The position numbers and the translations under genes were made by a program. The notes below the pieces were generated by a model. The model searched no databases, was not told the origin of the DNA, and worked only from the letters and a program-made list of their open reading frames with translations. Of a DNA stretch of 40,961 bases, positions 1 to 7,660 are shown in pieces. Source of the DNA: Acrocarpospora macrocephala (GTDB taxonomy: Bacteria; Actinomycetota; Actinomycetes; Streptosporangiales; Streptosporangiaceae); assembly GCF_009687865.1 (NCBI RefSeq), contig NZ_BLAE01000090.1:1-40961 (forward strand), read 5' to 3'. Within the stretch, counting starts at the first letter, position 1; each line of letters opens with the position of its first letter.

Positions 1-275
1 GTCGCCTTGGTAGGCCACTACCCCACCAACAAGCTGATAGGCCGCGAGCCCATCCCCAACCGAAAAAACTTTCCACACACAGACGATGCCATCGTGTGTC
101 ATATCCGGTATTAGACCCGGTTTCCCAGGCTTATCCCAGAGTCAGGGGCAGGTTACTCACGTGTTACTCACCCGTTCGCCGCTCGAGTACCCCGAAGGGC
201 CTTTCCGCTCGACTTGCATGTGTTAAGCACGCCGCCAGCGTTCGTCCTGAGCCAGGATCAAACTCTCCAAAAAAT
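1..275 (-). rRNA. rrs: 16S ribosomal RNA, 5' part (gene runs off the left edge)
   Basis: The reverse complement holds the universal 16S 5' core: the 27F primer site (GAGTTTGATCCTGGCTCAG, complement at about 250-266), then the region ending in CATGCAAGTCGAGCGG, and about 250 nt of the V1-V2 region. The mature 5' end is placed near 275, just upstream of the GGAGAGTTTGATC motif, so it is accurate only to a few bases. The 3' part, 23S and 5S lie outside the window to the left. Short open frames over this stretch (for example 96-281) are not genes. Confidence 0.97.
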
Positions 276-515
276 GCTTGAAAAGAAGATCTCCAGCTGA
301 AACATAATGTTCAACCAAAGGAATCCGTCAAATAGACGGGGTTGTGCATCATGCACTGGCTTTTAGCACACTGTTGAGTTCTCAAGAAACGCACACGAAC
401 ACCCGAGGAACACGATCATGGTGTGATCCCGCCCTCAGGGGCGTCATCGTCCAGCTTGTGAAGCTTATGTCTCTGCTATGTCCGATATTTTTGCAGTTCG
501 TTTAGATCTTGTCAA
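276..515 (-). promoter_or_regulatory. 16S rRNA leader and candidate promoter
   Basis: Read on the minus strand, a TTGACA -35 hexamer lies at 510-515. An A/T-rich -10 region (AAAAAT to AAATAT depending on spacer) lies at about 485-492, giving a 17-19 nt spacer. Downstream, at 371-397, is a conserved leader stretch containing TTGAGAACTCAACAGTG, a sequence commonly seen before 16S genes of actinomycetes and associated with processing or antitermination. Additional rRNA promoters may lie further upstream; I could not define them. Confidence 0.6.
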
Positions 516-966
516 ACCGCCCCAACTTCGGACTCTTGACTCTAACCCGATCTGACTGCAGAAATTCCGACCACCCCGAATCCGGGGCAACCCCTCTAAC
601 TTACCAGACCATCATCCGCTTGGCGAACAGCTACCGGATCAGGCATGTCATCGGGGGTGTCGGCTCGGCCGAGTCAGCCCACGACTCACCCGCGTAAGCG
701 AGGAGGTGGATTGCGCCGGGCCGTACCGACTCCAGAAGACTAACAGTTCCGCCGAGTGCTCACGCCGCAAACCGCAGGCGAGAGCCTGACAACCATCCAG
801 GTCACTCGCGCATCTAAGTAGCACCGGTCGAGCGGTTGGCCCAGCACGGAGGTGTGAACAAGCCGATGTCAAGCCAACCGCAATCGTCCCGGGATACGAA
901 TCAAGATGCGGGAGTCACCGCCGGCGCCAACCTGACGCCCGGTCTCCTGTCGTGGAGGTGGCCATC
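516..966. other. Intergenic region between rRNA promoter and first protein gene
   Basis: About 450 bp with no convincing gene. Open frames here (509-697 plus, 648-872 minus) show no ribosome binding site, no recognisable protein and no third-position bias. The stretch probably carries further rRNA promoters on the minus strand and the promoter of the gene at 967 on the plus strand. I cannot place these with confidence. Confidence 0.4.
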
Positions 967-1377
967 ATGACGCAGCGGTCCGAGTTCGACGACATCCGCG
1001 CACACATCACGGCCGAGGGCACGCACGCGGGCGATCTCCTTCGGATTGCGCGCGAGTTGCTGGACGACCTTGAGCAGGTTCGCATGCGGGAAGCGACCTT
1101 GCGTACCTACTACCTGGCGCTACTCACCGCCAGCCGGGCGAGTGTGGCCGCGCAGGCGGCGGGCTCGGATGAGCCCCTGCTCTTCGTGATGCACGAGTTG
1201 GCCAAGCACGGCCAGTTGCCCACGGGCGAGGAGGTGTCGCGGATCCTGTCCGACGCGACCGCGGCGCAGGCCATGCTCTCCGCCATGGGCCAGACCCCGC
1301 CGCCGCCCCGGCGGACGGGCCCCAGCAGCAGCCGGTTGCGCCGTTGCGTGGGGATAAGCCGATCGCTGCCGCACTGA
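967..1377 (+). CDS. Hypothetical protein, 136 aa
   Basis: Not recognised. The ATG at 967 is preceded by a strong Shine-Dalgarno GGAGGTG at 954-960 with good spacing, so this start is preferred over the earlier frame opening at 952. The N-terminal 110 residues are predicted mostly helical and leucine/alanine rich, without membrane segments or signal peptide. The C-terminus changes character to a proline/serine/arginine-rich tail (PPPPRRTGPSSSR), which could be a disordered tail or the result of a frameshift. It stands alone between the rRNA promoter region and a hairpin terminator at 1415-1434. Confidence 0.6.
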   Translation: MTQRSEFDDIRAHITAEGTHAGDLLRIARELLDDLEQVRMREATLRTYYLALLTASRASVAAQAAGSDEPLLFVMHELAKHGQLPTGEEVSRILSDATAAQAMLSAMGQTPPPPRRTGPSSSRLRRCVGISRSLPH

Positions 1378-1414
1378 TCGCGGTTCGCCCTCTTTCCTCC
1401 CGCGCCTGACGCTG

Positions 1415-1434
1415 TGACGGCCGTTCGGCCGTCA
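1415..1434 (+). terminator. Hairpin terminator after the hypothetical gene
   Basis: Perfect 9-bp inverted repeat (TGACGGCCG / CGGCCGTCA) with a 2-nt loop, 37 bp after the stop codon. There is no U tract, as is common for terminators in high-GC actinomycetes. Confidence 0.5.
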
Positions 1435-1468
1435 TGGCGGGGGGCTCCTCTCATGGCTTATCCGGCGC

Positions 1469-1534
1469 TTGACTAAGCGGACCACAGTCCATATCGTTCC
1501 ATCGAGGAACCGGACCACAGTCCAATTAGGAGGG
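1469..1534 (+). promoter_or_regulatory. azoreductase promoter with two identical operator-like palindromes
   Basis: The 12-bp imperfect palindrome GGACCACAGTCC (arms GGAC/GTCC) occurs at 1479-1490 and again at 1512-1523, exactly 33 bp apart (about three helical turns). A -35-like TTGACT at 1469-1474 and a -10-like TATCGT at 1492-1497 (17-nt spacer) put the first site between the promoter hexamers. The second lies just before the Shine-Dalgarno AGGAGGG at 1528-1534. The geometry suggests repression by a dimeric regulator of TetR, MarR or HxlR type. No such regulator is encoded next to it. Confidence 0.65.
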
Positions 1535-1540
1535 TCTTTC

Positions 1541-2164
1541 ATGAGCAGGCTGCTGCACATCTCCGCATCGCCGCGGGGATCCGCTTCACACTCGCGTGAC
1601 ATCGCCGACGCGTTCCTGGCCGAGTATCGGGACAGCCATCCCGACGTCCAGGTCGACCACTACGACCTCTGGGACGGGACTTTGCCCCAGTTCGGCCCGG
1701 CCGCGGCGGGCGCCAAGATGACCGTCTTCGGCGGCGGAACGCCAGTAGGCGAGGAGAAGGTGGCCTGGGAGGCCGCGGTCGCGACCTTCAAGCGTTTCGA
1801 CGCGTACGACAGGTATCTGTTCAGCGTCCCCATGTGGAACGGGGGCGTGCCGTACATCCTCAAGCAGCTGATTGATGTGGTCAGCCAGCCGGGCATGGTG
1901 TTCGACATCGACGGCGAACGGGGATATGTCCCCCTGCTCACGGGGAAGCGGGCGGCTGTGATCTATACGAGCGCCGTGTGGGCTCCCGGTCTCGGCATCG
2001 AATGGGGTCAGAACGCGCAATCGCCGTACTTCGAGGGCTGGCTGCGCTGGGCGGGAATCAGCGACATCCAGGACATCCGCTTTCATCCGGCATTGTGGGG
2101 CGACTACCCGGACGAACTGAAGAAGGCCGCGGAAGCGGCCCGCGAAGTTGCCAGGACCTTCTAG
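1541..2164 (+). CDS. azoR: FMN-dependent NADH-azoreductase / NAD(P)H quinone oxidoreductase
   Basis: 207-residue flavodoxin-fold reductase of the AzoR/NQO-like family, which uses NAD(P)H and FMN to reduce quinones and azo compounds two electrons at a time in the cytosol. The N-terminus shows the FMN phosphate-binding loop (SASPRGSASHS, about residues 8-18). The central PMWNGGVPYILKQLID segment is the family's isoalloxazine-binding motif. The ATG at 1541 has the AGGAGGG ribosome site 6 nt upstream; an in-frame opening at 1469 lies inside the promoter and is rejected. The gene is monocistronic, between operator-like repeats upstream and a bidirectional hairpin at 2185-2216. Expression is probably induced by electrophiles or quinones through the regulator of the repeated operator; that is inference from the family. 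Confidence 0.88.
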   Translation: MSRLLHISASPRGSASHSRDIADAFLAEYRDSHPDVQVDHYDLWDGTLPQFGPAAAGAKMTVFGGGTPVGEEKVAWEAAVATFKRFDAYDRYLFSVPMWNGGVPYILKQLIDVVSQPGMVFDIDGERGYVPLLTGKRAAVIYTSAVWAPGLGIEWGQNAQSPYFEGWLRWAGISDIQDIRFHPALWGDYPDELKKAAEAAREVARTF

Positions 2165-2184
2165 CGCACATGCAGACAAAACGA

Positions 2185-2216
2185 AGAAAGGCCCGGAGGT
2201 TTCTCCGGACCTTTCT
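2185..2216. terminator. Bidirectional terminator between azoR and tRNA-fMet
   Basis: Inverted repeat of about 14 bp per arm with one mismatch (AGAAAGGCCCGGAG / CTCCGGACCTTTCT), 4-nt loop. A/T-rich tracts lie on both sides, so it can end transcription of azoR (plus) and of the tRNA (minus). Confidence 0.8.
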
Positions 2217-2219
2217 TAT

Positions 2220-2296
2220 TGGTAGCGGGGACAGGATTTGAACCTGCGACCTCTGGGTTATGAGCCCAGCGAGCTACCGAACTGCTCCACCCCGCG
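2220..2296 (-). tRNA. tRNA-fMet (anticodon CAT), initiator, CCA encoded
   Basis: The reverse complement folds into a 77-nt tRNA with anticodon CAT in the loop CTCATAA. Initiator hallmarks are present: no Watson-Crick pair at 1-72 (C1 opposite U72) and three consecutive G-C pairs at the base of the anticodon stem (GGG/CCC). The 3' CCA is encoded (complement at 2220-2222). A second copy with an identical body lies at 14826-14899 on the other strand, there without CCA. Confidence 0.96.
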
Positions 2297-2362
2297 TCGT
2301 TGTGTAGCTCAAGACTATCCGGGCCCTCACGCCAAAGCAAATCAGCCGAGTGACCTCTGTGA

Positions 2363-3667
2363 TTACGTGGCGAAACCCGGCACCCAGCGGATCACTTCGT
2401 CCTTGAACCGCGCTGTGGTGCCGAGCTGGCACAACACCCCGATTCCCGCCGCGTGCACCCGGTGAATCAGCACGTACGACGCCGGCAGATTCAGCTGCCG
2501 GACCACATTGCTGGGGCGCAGGTCCGCCACGCTGGCGGCCTGCGCCTGTAGCCATTCCCGGCTGAAAGTGAACTCCTCCACCTGAGTCGGTTCAACGTAG
2601 GGCGCGAGAAACCCGCGCAGCGCCTCCACGTCCACCGTGATGTGCGGAAGGATGAACCCTTCGTCCCGCAGCCCCTGGACCACGGTCGTCATGTCACCCT
2701 GGTTGAAGATCCGGGTAAGTCGCCCGAATACCGGCGGATAGCCGTCCGGCAGGTGGTTGACCGCGCCGAAGTCGAGCACGCCCAGGCGGCCGTCGTCGAG
2801 CACCCGGAAGTTGCCCGGATGGGGATCCGCGTGCAGCATCCCCACCCGCGCGGGTGAGGCGAATAGAAAGCGCACCAGCAGCAGGCCGGCGCGGTCCCGC
2901 TGTTCCTGGGTGCCCTCGGTGATTATTTTTGACAGCGGTGTGCCGTCCATCCACTCGGTCACCAGGATCTGCTCGTTGGCCGCGATCACGTCGGGCACGC
3001 AGAAATCCGGGTCGTCCTTGAACTCCAGGGCGAACGCGTGCTGCGCCTCCGCCTCCTTGAAGTAGTCGAGCTCCTCGACCACCCGCTCCTTGAGCTCCCC
3101 GAGCACGGCCTTGATGTCCAGCCCGGGCAGCAGCACCCCGAACAGCTTGCCCAGCCGGGCCAGCTGGTTGAAGTCCGACATGAGCGCCCTGCCCGCGCCC
3201 GGATACTGGATCTTCACCGCGACCTGGCGCCCGTCGTGCCAGACGGCCCGGTGCACCTGCCCGATCGACGCCGCCGCGGTGGGCCGATCATCGAACTCCA
3301 GGAAGTTCTCCCGCCAGTCGTCGCCGAGTTGGTCGGTCAGCACCTTGTGCACGACCGCCGCCGGCAGGGGTGGCGCCGCGTCCTGGAGCCTGGTGAGGGT
3401 CGCCCGGTACGGCCCGGCGATCTCGGGCGGCAGCGCCGCCTCGAAGATCGACAGCGCCTGACCGAGTTTCATCGCGCCGCCCTTGAGCTCGCCGAGGATC
3501 TTGAATATCTGCTCGGCGGTCCGCTGCTGGATCTCCTGAGCGACGACCTCCGCGGATATTCCGCCGATGCGTTTGCCCAGCCCCAGCGCGGTACGCCCGG
3601 CAAACCCGAGCGGCAGGGCCGCCAGCTTGGCCGAGCGCGTCACGGCGTTGCGCGGTAGGTCAGTCAC
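2363..3667 (-). CDS. ABC1/AarF (UbiB-like) atypical kinase, 434 aa
   Basis: Soluble ABC1-family protein of the protein-kinase-like superfamily, closest in size and sequence feel to Rv3197 of mycobacteria. Family landmarks are in order: KLGQ motif (67-70), the alanine-rich nucleotide loop AAAS (131-134) replacing the usual glycine loop, the invariant lysine in VAVKIQ (K152), ELDY (199-202), the catalytic loop HADPHPGNF (279-287) and LDFG (298-301). No membrane segment is seen. It starts with GTG at 3667 and overlaps the stop of the preceding ThiF-like gene by 4 bp (GTGA), so the two are translationally coupled. Members are implicated in isoprenoid-quinone metabolism; the substrate here is unknown. 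Confidence 0.85.
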   Translation of the reverse strand: MTDLPRNAVTRSAKLAALPLGFAGRTALGLGKRIGGISAEVVAQEIQQRTAEQIFKILGELKGGAMKLGQALSIFEAALPPEIAGPYRATLTRLQDAAPPLPAAVVHKVLTDQLGDDWRENFLEFDDRPTAAASIGQVHRAVWHDGRQVAVKIQYPGAGRALMSDFNQLARLGKLFGVLLPGLDIKAVLGELKERVVEELDYFKEAEAQHAFALEFKDDPDFCVPDVIAANEQILVTEWMDGTPLSKIITEGTQEQRDRAGLLLVRFLFASPARVGMLHADPHPGNFRVLDDGRLGVLDFGAVNHLPDGYPPVFGRLTRIFNQGDMTTVVQGLRDEGFILPHITVDVEALRGFLAPYVEPTQVEEFTFSREWLQAQAASVADLRPSNVVRQLNLPASYVLIHRVHAAGIGVLCQLGTTARFKDEVIRWVPGFAT

Positions 3668-4749
3668 GCGACCATTGTTAGCGCAGCCTGGGGGTTTCGA
3701 CTACAAGGGCAGCGTGGATGCGGCTGCCAGGACCGCTGCCGCCAGCGTCGATCAGGCAAAATATCTACTGTGCCATTACTCACAGCGGGCTTTCCGCCGT
3801 CGAGGAAAGCAAGCGCATGACCGGCGGCCAGGCTCGCCACCAGGGCGGACAGCACGGTGTCGCAGGCCGCTTCGCCGCCGGGGCGGATCCTGAGCGCGGG
3901 CCAGCCGGGGTCGCGGTCGCCCCGGGTGAGATCCAGGCAGTCCAGGCACGCGGTCTCGCCGGGCAGCACGAGCGGGCCGACGCCGCCGCAGCCCTCCTGG
4001 CAGGTCACCAGCAGGTGCGGCAGGCCGCGCTCGGCCAGGTCCCGGATCAGGAGGGGATCCAGGGGTTCCATGGGGGCCAGCACGACCAGATCCGGGCCCT
4101 GGGCACCGTCGCCGAGGCCGGAGGCTGTCCTTCCCGGCCAGGCGTTCACGCTCGGCGTCTGGGCGCGGGCCAGGGCGACGGCGCCGTCTTCCCGGGGTGA
4201 CCCGACCTGGGCCCAGCCCAGTCCGCCGGGGACGACATCGTCATTGCGCGTGGTGCCGGGATCCACCACACAAAGGTGTCCGATTCCGGCCGCCGCCAGC
4301 AATATCGCGATCTGGGCGCCGACCCGGCCCGCGCCGTAGATCCGGACCTGGGTGTCGCGGCGTCGGGTCAATGCTCCGATTCCGCCGTCCATGCCGGAAA
4401 AGGAGAGGGTGGCGAGGTCAGGCCGGAGGCGTTCTCGCTCGGCTGTGGTGAGGGTGGCGTCCGGCCGTACGGACGCGTCGTCGAGCAGGCCGCGAACCGC
4501 CAGGAGTTTGATCGTTTCCGTTGCGGCGCCCGGGTCCAGTTCGCTGGTGGCGATGACCTGGTCCAGCGTTCTGGTGCCGTCCAGGGCTTCGATCAGCCGC
4601 CGTACCGGCGGTTCGACGTCGGCGAGGACGACCGCGCGGGCCGGATGCGAGCCGAATTGCAGGGTGCGCGAATCTCGCGCCCGCATCCGCAGGATCGGCT
4701 TCAGTCGCGGGCGGGCAGGCCACCCCGGATGTGCGTCACGCAGTCCCAT
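3664..4749 (-). CDS. ThiF-family (E1-like) adenylyltransferase homologue, TOMM-associated type
   Basis: 361 residues. The N-terminal ~120 residues resemble the peptide-recognition-like module found before ThiF domains in TOMM maturation proteins. A Rossmann nucleotide motif YGAGRVGAQ (138-146) begins the E1-like domain. A probable structural zinc site is formed by CLDC (268-271) and CPC near the C-terminus (C347, C349). No RiPP precursor, cyclodehydratase YcaO or dehydrogenase is nearby, and this gene/ABC1 pair is syntenic in many actinomycetes. A housekeeping role is therefore more likely than natural-product maturation. It is coupled to the ABC1 gene downstream by a GTGA overlap. The exact reaction is unknown. 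Confidence 0.75.
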   Translation of the reverse strand: MGLRDAHPGWPARPRLKPILRMRARDSRTLQFGSHPARAVVLADVEPPVRRLIEALDGTRTLDQVIATSELDPGAATETIKLLAVRGLLDDASVRPDATLTTAERERLRPDLATLSFSGMDGGIGALTRRRDTQVRIYGAGRVGAQIAILLAAAGIGHLCVVDPGTTRNDDVVPGGLGWAQVGSPREDGAVALARAQTPSVNAWPGRTASGLGDGAQGPDLVVLAPMEPLDPLLIRDLAERGLPHLLVTCQEGCGGVGPLVLPGETACLDCLDLTRGDRDPGWPALRIRPGGEAACDTVLSALVASLAAGHALAFLDGGKPAVSNGTVDILPDRRWRQRSWQPHPRCPCSRNPQAALTMVA

Positions 4750-4873
4750 AGCCGCGTGACCCTGCCATACTTCTTGCTTCTGGCGAGCGCCGATTTTCCG
4801 CTCTGTGGATAACCCTAGAGGTCAGCGGGGCTGTTTAACATCAGGGAAACGCTGATTGACCAGGGAGAACGTG

Positions 4874-5434
4874 TTGCACCCCCTGTGGAATTCCGCGCGT
4901 GTCGGATACCTTGCATATGTGCCCCCCGAGACAGTCGAGGTTCGTCGGAGCGCACGACGGCGGCGAACCGTTTCCGCATATCGCGATGGTGACAAGACCA
5001 TCGTGCTGCTACCCGCTGGTCTGAGCACGACCGATGAAGAGCAGTGGGTCAGGCGCATGCTCGATCGCCTTGCGGCCAAGGAACAGCGAAAACGGCCCAG
5101 CGACGACGACCTCCTTGATCGCGCCCGCGAACTGTCGGCCCGCTACCTGGACGGCAGGGCCGAGCCCGCGAGCGTGCGCTGGGTGGAGAACCAGCTGCAC
5201 CGCTGGGGCTCCTGCACGCCGGACCATGGCACGATCCGCCTGTCGGCCCGGTTGCGCGGCATGCCCGCCTGGGTGGTCGACTATGTGATCATGCACGAGC
5301 TGACGCACCTGCTGGTGCCCAGCCACGGCCCCCGCTTCTGGGCGCTGGTGGAACGCTACCCCAAGGCCGAGCGGGCGCGCGGGTTCCTTGAGGGATTCTC
5401 CATGGCCGCCAGTGGATCAGCGGAGGAATGTTGA
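4874..5434 (+). CDS. YgjP-type (DUF45) zinc metallopeptidase
   Basis: About 186 residues of the M48-related YgjP/DUF45 family. The N-terminal part is a basic beta-rich segment (VEVRRSARRRRTVSAYR) typical for the family. WGSC and the gluzincin signature HELTHLLVPSHGPRFW follow near residues 141-156, with HExxH plus a third histidine as zinc ligands. Start choice: TTG at 4874 lies 6 nt after GGGAG (4863-4867). GTG 4871 and TTG 4856 are alternatives in the same frame. The gene is divergent from the ThiF-like gene, and its stop overlaps the next gene. The substrate is unknown. Confidence 0.82.
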   Translation: MHPLWNSARVGYLAYVPPETVEVRRSARRRRTVSAYRDGDKTIVLLPAGLSTTDEEQWVRRMLDRLAAKEQRKRPSDDDLLDRARELSARYLDGRAEPASVRWVENQLHRWGSCTPDHGTIRLSARLRGMPAWVVDYVIMHELTHLLVPSHGPRFWALVERYPKAERARGFLEGFSMAASGSAEEC

Positions 5435-6009
5435 CCGATCGTATCGCGGCGGTGCTCGTCACCCCCGAGCAGGGTGACGCGGCGCCGCCGGGCGTGGATC
5501 GTGCCGCCTTCCTGCTCGCCCTGGCCGAGGACACCTACGAGATCGTGGCCGGGCTGGAGCTCGTCCGGCCGGTGATCCTGTCGGCGGGTGTCGCCGGGCT
5601 TGAGGAGATCGCCTGGCCGGGGACGCCGGTGATCACGATCGGCTCGCCGGAGAAGGCGTTCGCCGCGCTGCCCCCGGCCGACGAGGCCGTGGTGGTCAGC
5701 GCGGACGCGCCGGACCTGCCGCCGCTGCTGATCGGCAAGCTCTTCCGGGAGCTGGGCCGGGCCGAGATCGCGGTCTGCCCGGCCGCGAACGGCGGCGCGG
5801 TCGCGATCGCGGCCCGCCTGCCCTTCCCCGGCTGGGCGACGCCCGAGTTCGACCGTCCCGACGTGGTCGCGCACCTGCGCGGTCAGGCTCCCGGCCCGCG
5901 CCGGGTCGCGACCGGGCCCGGCTGGCACCGGCTGCGCACGCCCGCCGACATCGCCCGCCTGGATCTGGGCTTGGAAGGCTGGGACAACACCCGGGACCTG
6001 CTCAGCTGA
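5428..6009 (+). CDS. DUF2064-like / MobA-type nucleotidyltransferase-fold protein
   Basis: 193 residues. The segment VVVSADAPDLPPLLIGKL resembles the GxDxPxL metal/nucleotide site of the DUF2064 and MobA-like transferase families. The region CPAANGGAVAIAA corresponds to the product-binding strand of the same fold. The fold assignment is reasonable but weak and the substrate is unknown. A Shine-Dalgarno CGGAGGA touches the ATG at 5428, so the TTG at 5431 may be the true start. The start overlaps the stop of the metallopeptidase gene by 7 bp (an operon of two), and the 3' end overlaps the convergent gene by 8 bp. Confidence 0.6.
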   Translation: MLTDRIAAVLVTPEQGDAAPPGVDRAAFLLALAEDTYEIVAGLELVRPVILSAGVAGLEEIAWPGTPVITIGSPEKAFAALPPADEAVVVSADAPDLPPLLIGKLFRELGRAEIAVCPAANGGAVAIAARLPFPGWATPEFDRPDVVAHLRGQAPGPRRVATGPGWHRLRTPADIARLDLGLEGWDNTRDLLS

Positions 6010-7009
6010 GCGAGGCGGGCAGCCGCAGTTCGGTGAACAGGGCCCGATGGTCGGTGTCCCGGATGGTGTGCGCGTCCACCGCGAGCACCTGGACCCGGGA
6101 GTCGACCAGCACGTGGTCGATCGTGATCATCGGGGGTGTGGGCCAGTTGGCGGGCCAGGTCGGGATCAGTCCCGCGCCGACGACCTCGGCCGCGTCCACG
6201 TAGCCCTTGCCGAGCACCTGGCGGAACTCCGGGTGGTCGAGCGTGGCGTTGAAGTCCCCCGCCATGATCCGGATCGCGTCGCCGCCGGCCGCGGGCATCG
6301 ACGCCATGCCGGCCCGCCACTGCTTCGTGCCCTGTTTCACCGGGTTGACGGGGTGCACGGCGGCGATGTCCACGGGCGGAGCCCCTGGCATGAGCAGCCG
6401 CGCATAGGGCATCACATGCCCCCGATCGGGTGCGAATTCGGGCAGGATGGTCAGCGGGAAGCGGGAGTACAGGCCGCCTCCCGTGGCCGCGCGCCGGGGC
6501 ATCAGATGCGTGTACGGCAGGATCTCCTCCAGCCCTTCCCGCTCCAGCGAATTCGCCGCCCACGGCGTCAGCTCCTGCACGCTGAGCACGTCCGGCCGCA
6601 GCCGCCGTACCAGATCGAGCAGGGCGCCGAAGTCCGCGTCCCCCATCATGATGTTGATCGAGAGCACCCGTAGCGACGCTCCGGCGGCCGGCGCCTGGTC
6701 GGCGGCCAGCGCGCGCGGCGTCACCTGCGCCAGCAGGCCCGCCGCCGCGAGCAGCCCCACCACGGCGGCGGCCCGCGCCCGGGCCAGCACCGCCATCAGA
6801 ACCGCCACAAGAGCCCCAACCGCCACGTACGGCGTAGCGCTGCTCGCCATCACCCCAAGCACGCCGAACCGCAGCCCCGCCACCTGGAACAGCGCCCAGA
6901 CCGCGCACGGCACGACCAGGAACCACGCCAGCCGCCGTCGCCCCCGCCCGGGTTCGCGACTCGGGGTCGCGATGACGCCCCCCACCTCGATGACGTCCGA
7001 CTCGACCAC
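6002..7009 (-). CDS. Membrane-anchored endonuclease/exonuclease/phosphatase (EEP) family protein
   Basis: 335 residues. An N-terminal cytosolic tail is followed by about three hydrophobic segments (residues ~25-105), then an EEP catalytic domain placed outside the membrane. EEP landmarks are visible: LRVLSINIM at the domain start, VQELTP (metal-binding Glu), AGDFNATLD (Asp/Asn pair), TIDHVLVD, and the terminal DTDHRAL (the SDH-type catalytic His, here TDH). The family hydrolyses phosphodiesters in DNA, phospholipids or sugar phosphates; the substrate here is unknown. It is convergent with and overlaps the DUF2064-like gene. Confidence 0.8.
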   Translation of the reverse strand: MVESDVIEVGGVIATPSREPGRGRRRLAWFLVVPCAVWALFQVAGLRFGVLGVMASSATPYVAVGALVAVLMAVLARARAAAVVGLLAAAGLLAQVTPRALAADQAPAAGASLRVLSINIMMGDADFGALLDLVRRLRPDVLSVQELTPWAANSLEREGLEEILPYTHLMPRRAATGGGLYSRFPLTILPEFAPDRGHVMPYARLLMPGAPPVDIAAVHPVNPVKQGTKQWRAGMASMPAAGGDAIRIMAGDFNATLDHPEFRQVLGKGYVDAAEVVGAGLIPTWPANWPTPPMITIDHVLVDSRVQVLAVDAHTIRDTDHRALFTELRLPASLS

Positions 7010-7087
7010 TCTCCTCCTGCTTCGCTCCCGACCCTAGCCAGCGTGACAGCGCCGATCGGCAGCGGATGTGTGCGGATTCGGTGCAGG

Positions 7088-7651
7088 TTAGGCCAGCTGT
7101 TCCAGCGGCTCGCCCCGCAGGACGGCGCGGGCTCGCCTGGCCAGCCGCCGGGTGGCGTCGTCGGTCGGCTCGGGGATCCGGGCCAGCGGATACCAGCGCA
7201 GGTCGAGCGATTCGTCGCTGATGACCGCTTCGGCCTCGGGCGGGGCGATCGCGCCGTACTCGACGTCCAGATGCCAGCAGCGCGGCGGATGGCACCACAC
7301 CTCATGCCGATCCAGCGCCAGCGGCCCGGGCAGCAGGGTCAGCCCCTCGATGCCGGACTCCTCCCACGCCTCGCGCAGCGCGACGGCCGCCAGGGAGGTG
7401 TCGCCAGGCTCGCAGTGGCCGCCCATCGGCAGCCACATCCCGGCCTTGGGATGCAGGGTGAGCAGGATCTTCTCGCCGTCATGCGACAGCACCGCGGTGG
7501 TCGCGGTCAGGTGGCCGGGCACGCAGGCCCGCCACATCGCGTCGTCATGATCGGCCAGATGGGCCAGGAATTCCTTCCGGAGCAGTTCTTCCGCCTCGGT
7601 GGGAGCAACCCACCCATCTAGTACGGCTACCGCGTCTGTGTGCAAAGTCAC
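7088..7651 (-). CDS. NUDIX hydrolase
   Basis: 187 residues with a complete Nudix box, beginning GHCEPGDTSLAAVALREAWE and ending ESGI (glycine, then REAWEE with the metal-binding glutamates). NUDIX enzymes cleave nucleoside diphosphates linked to another moiety; the substrate cannot be told from sequence. Starts with GTG at 7651. Only 9 bp separate it from the stop of the DUF2342 gene upstream, so they form one transcription unit. This pair is conserved in actinobacteria near the ABC1/uvrD2 block. Confidence 0.85.
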   Translation of the reverse strand: MTLHTDAVAVLDGWVAPTEAEELLRKEFLAHLADHDDAMWRACVPGHLTATTAVLSHDGEKILLTLHPKAGMWLPMGGHCEPGDTSLAAVALREAWEESGIEGLTLLPGPLALDRHEVWCHPPRCWHLDVEYGAIAPPEAEAVISDESLDLRWYPLARIPEPTDDATRRLARRARAVLRGEPLEQLA

Positions 7652-7660
7652 CCAGAAAGC

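Noticed and set aside
509-872. Small open frames between the rRNA promoter and the first protein gene
   Set aside because: No ribosome sites, no coding bias, overlap each other on opposite strands.
3664-4749. ThiF-like gene considered as part of a TOMM/RiPP cluster
   Set aside because: No precursor peptide, YcaO cyclodehydratase, dehydrogenase or transporter is nearby, and the gene sits in a conserved housekeeping context.
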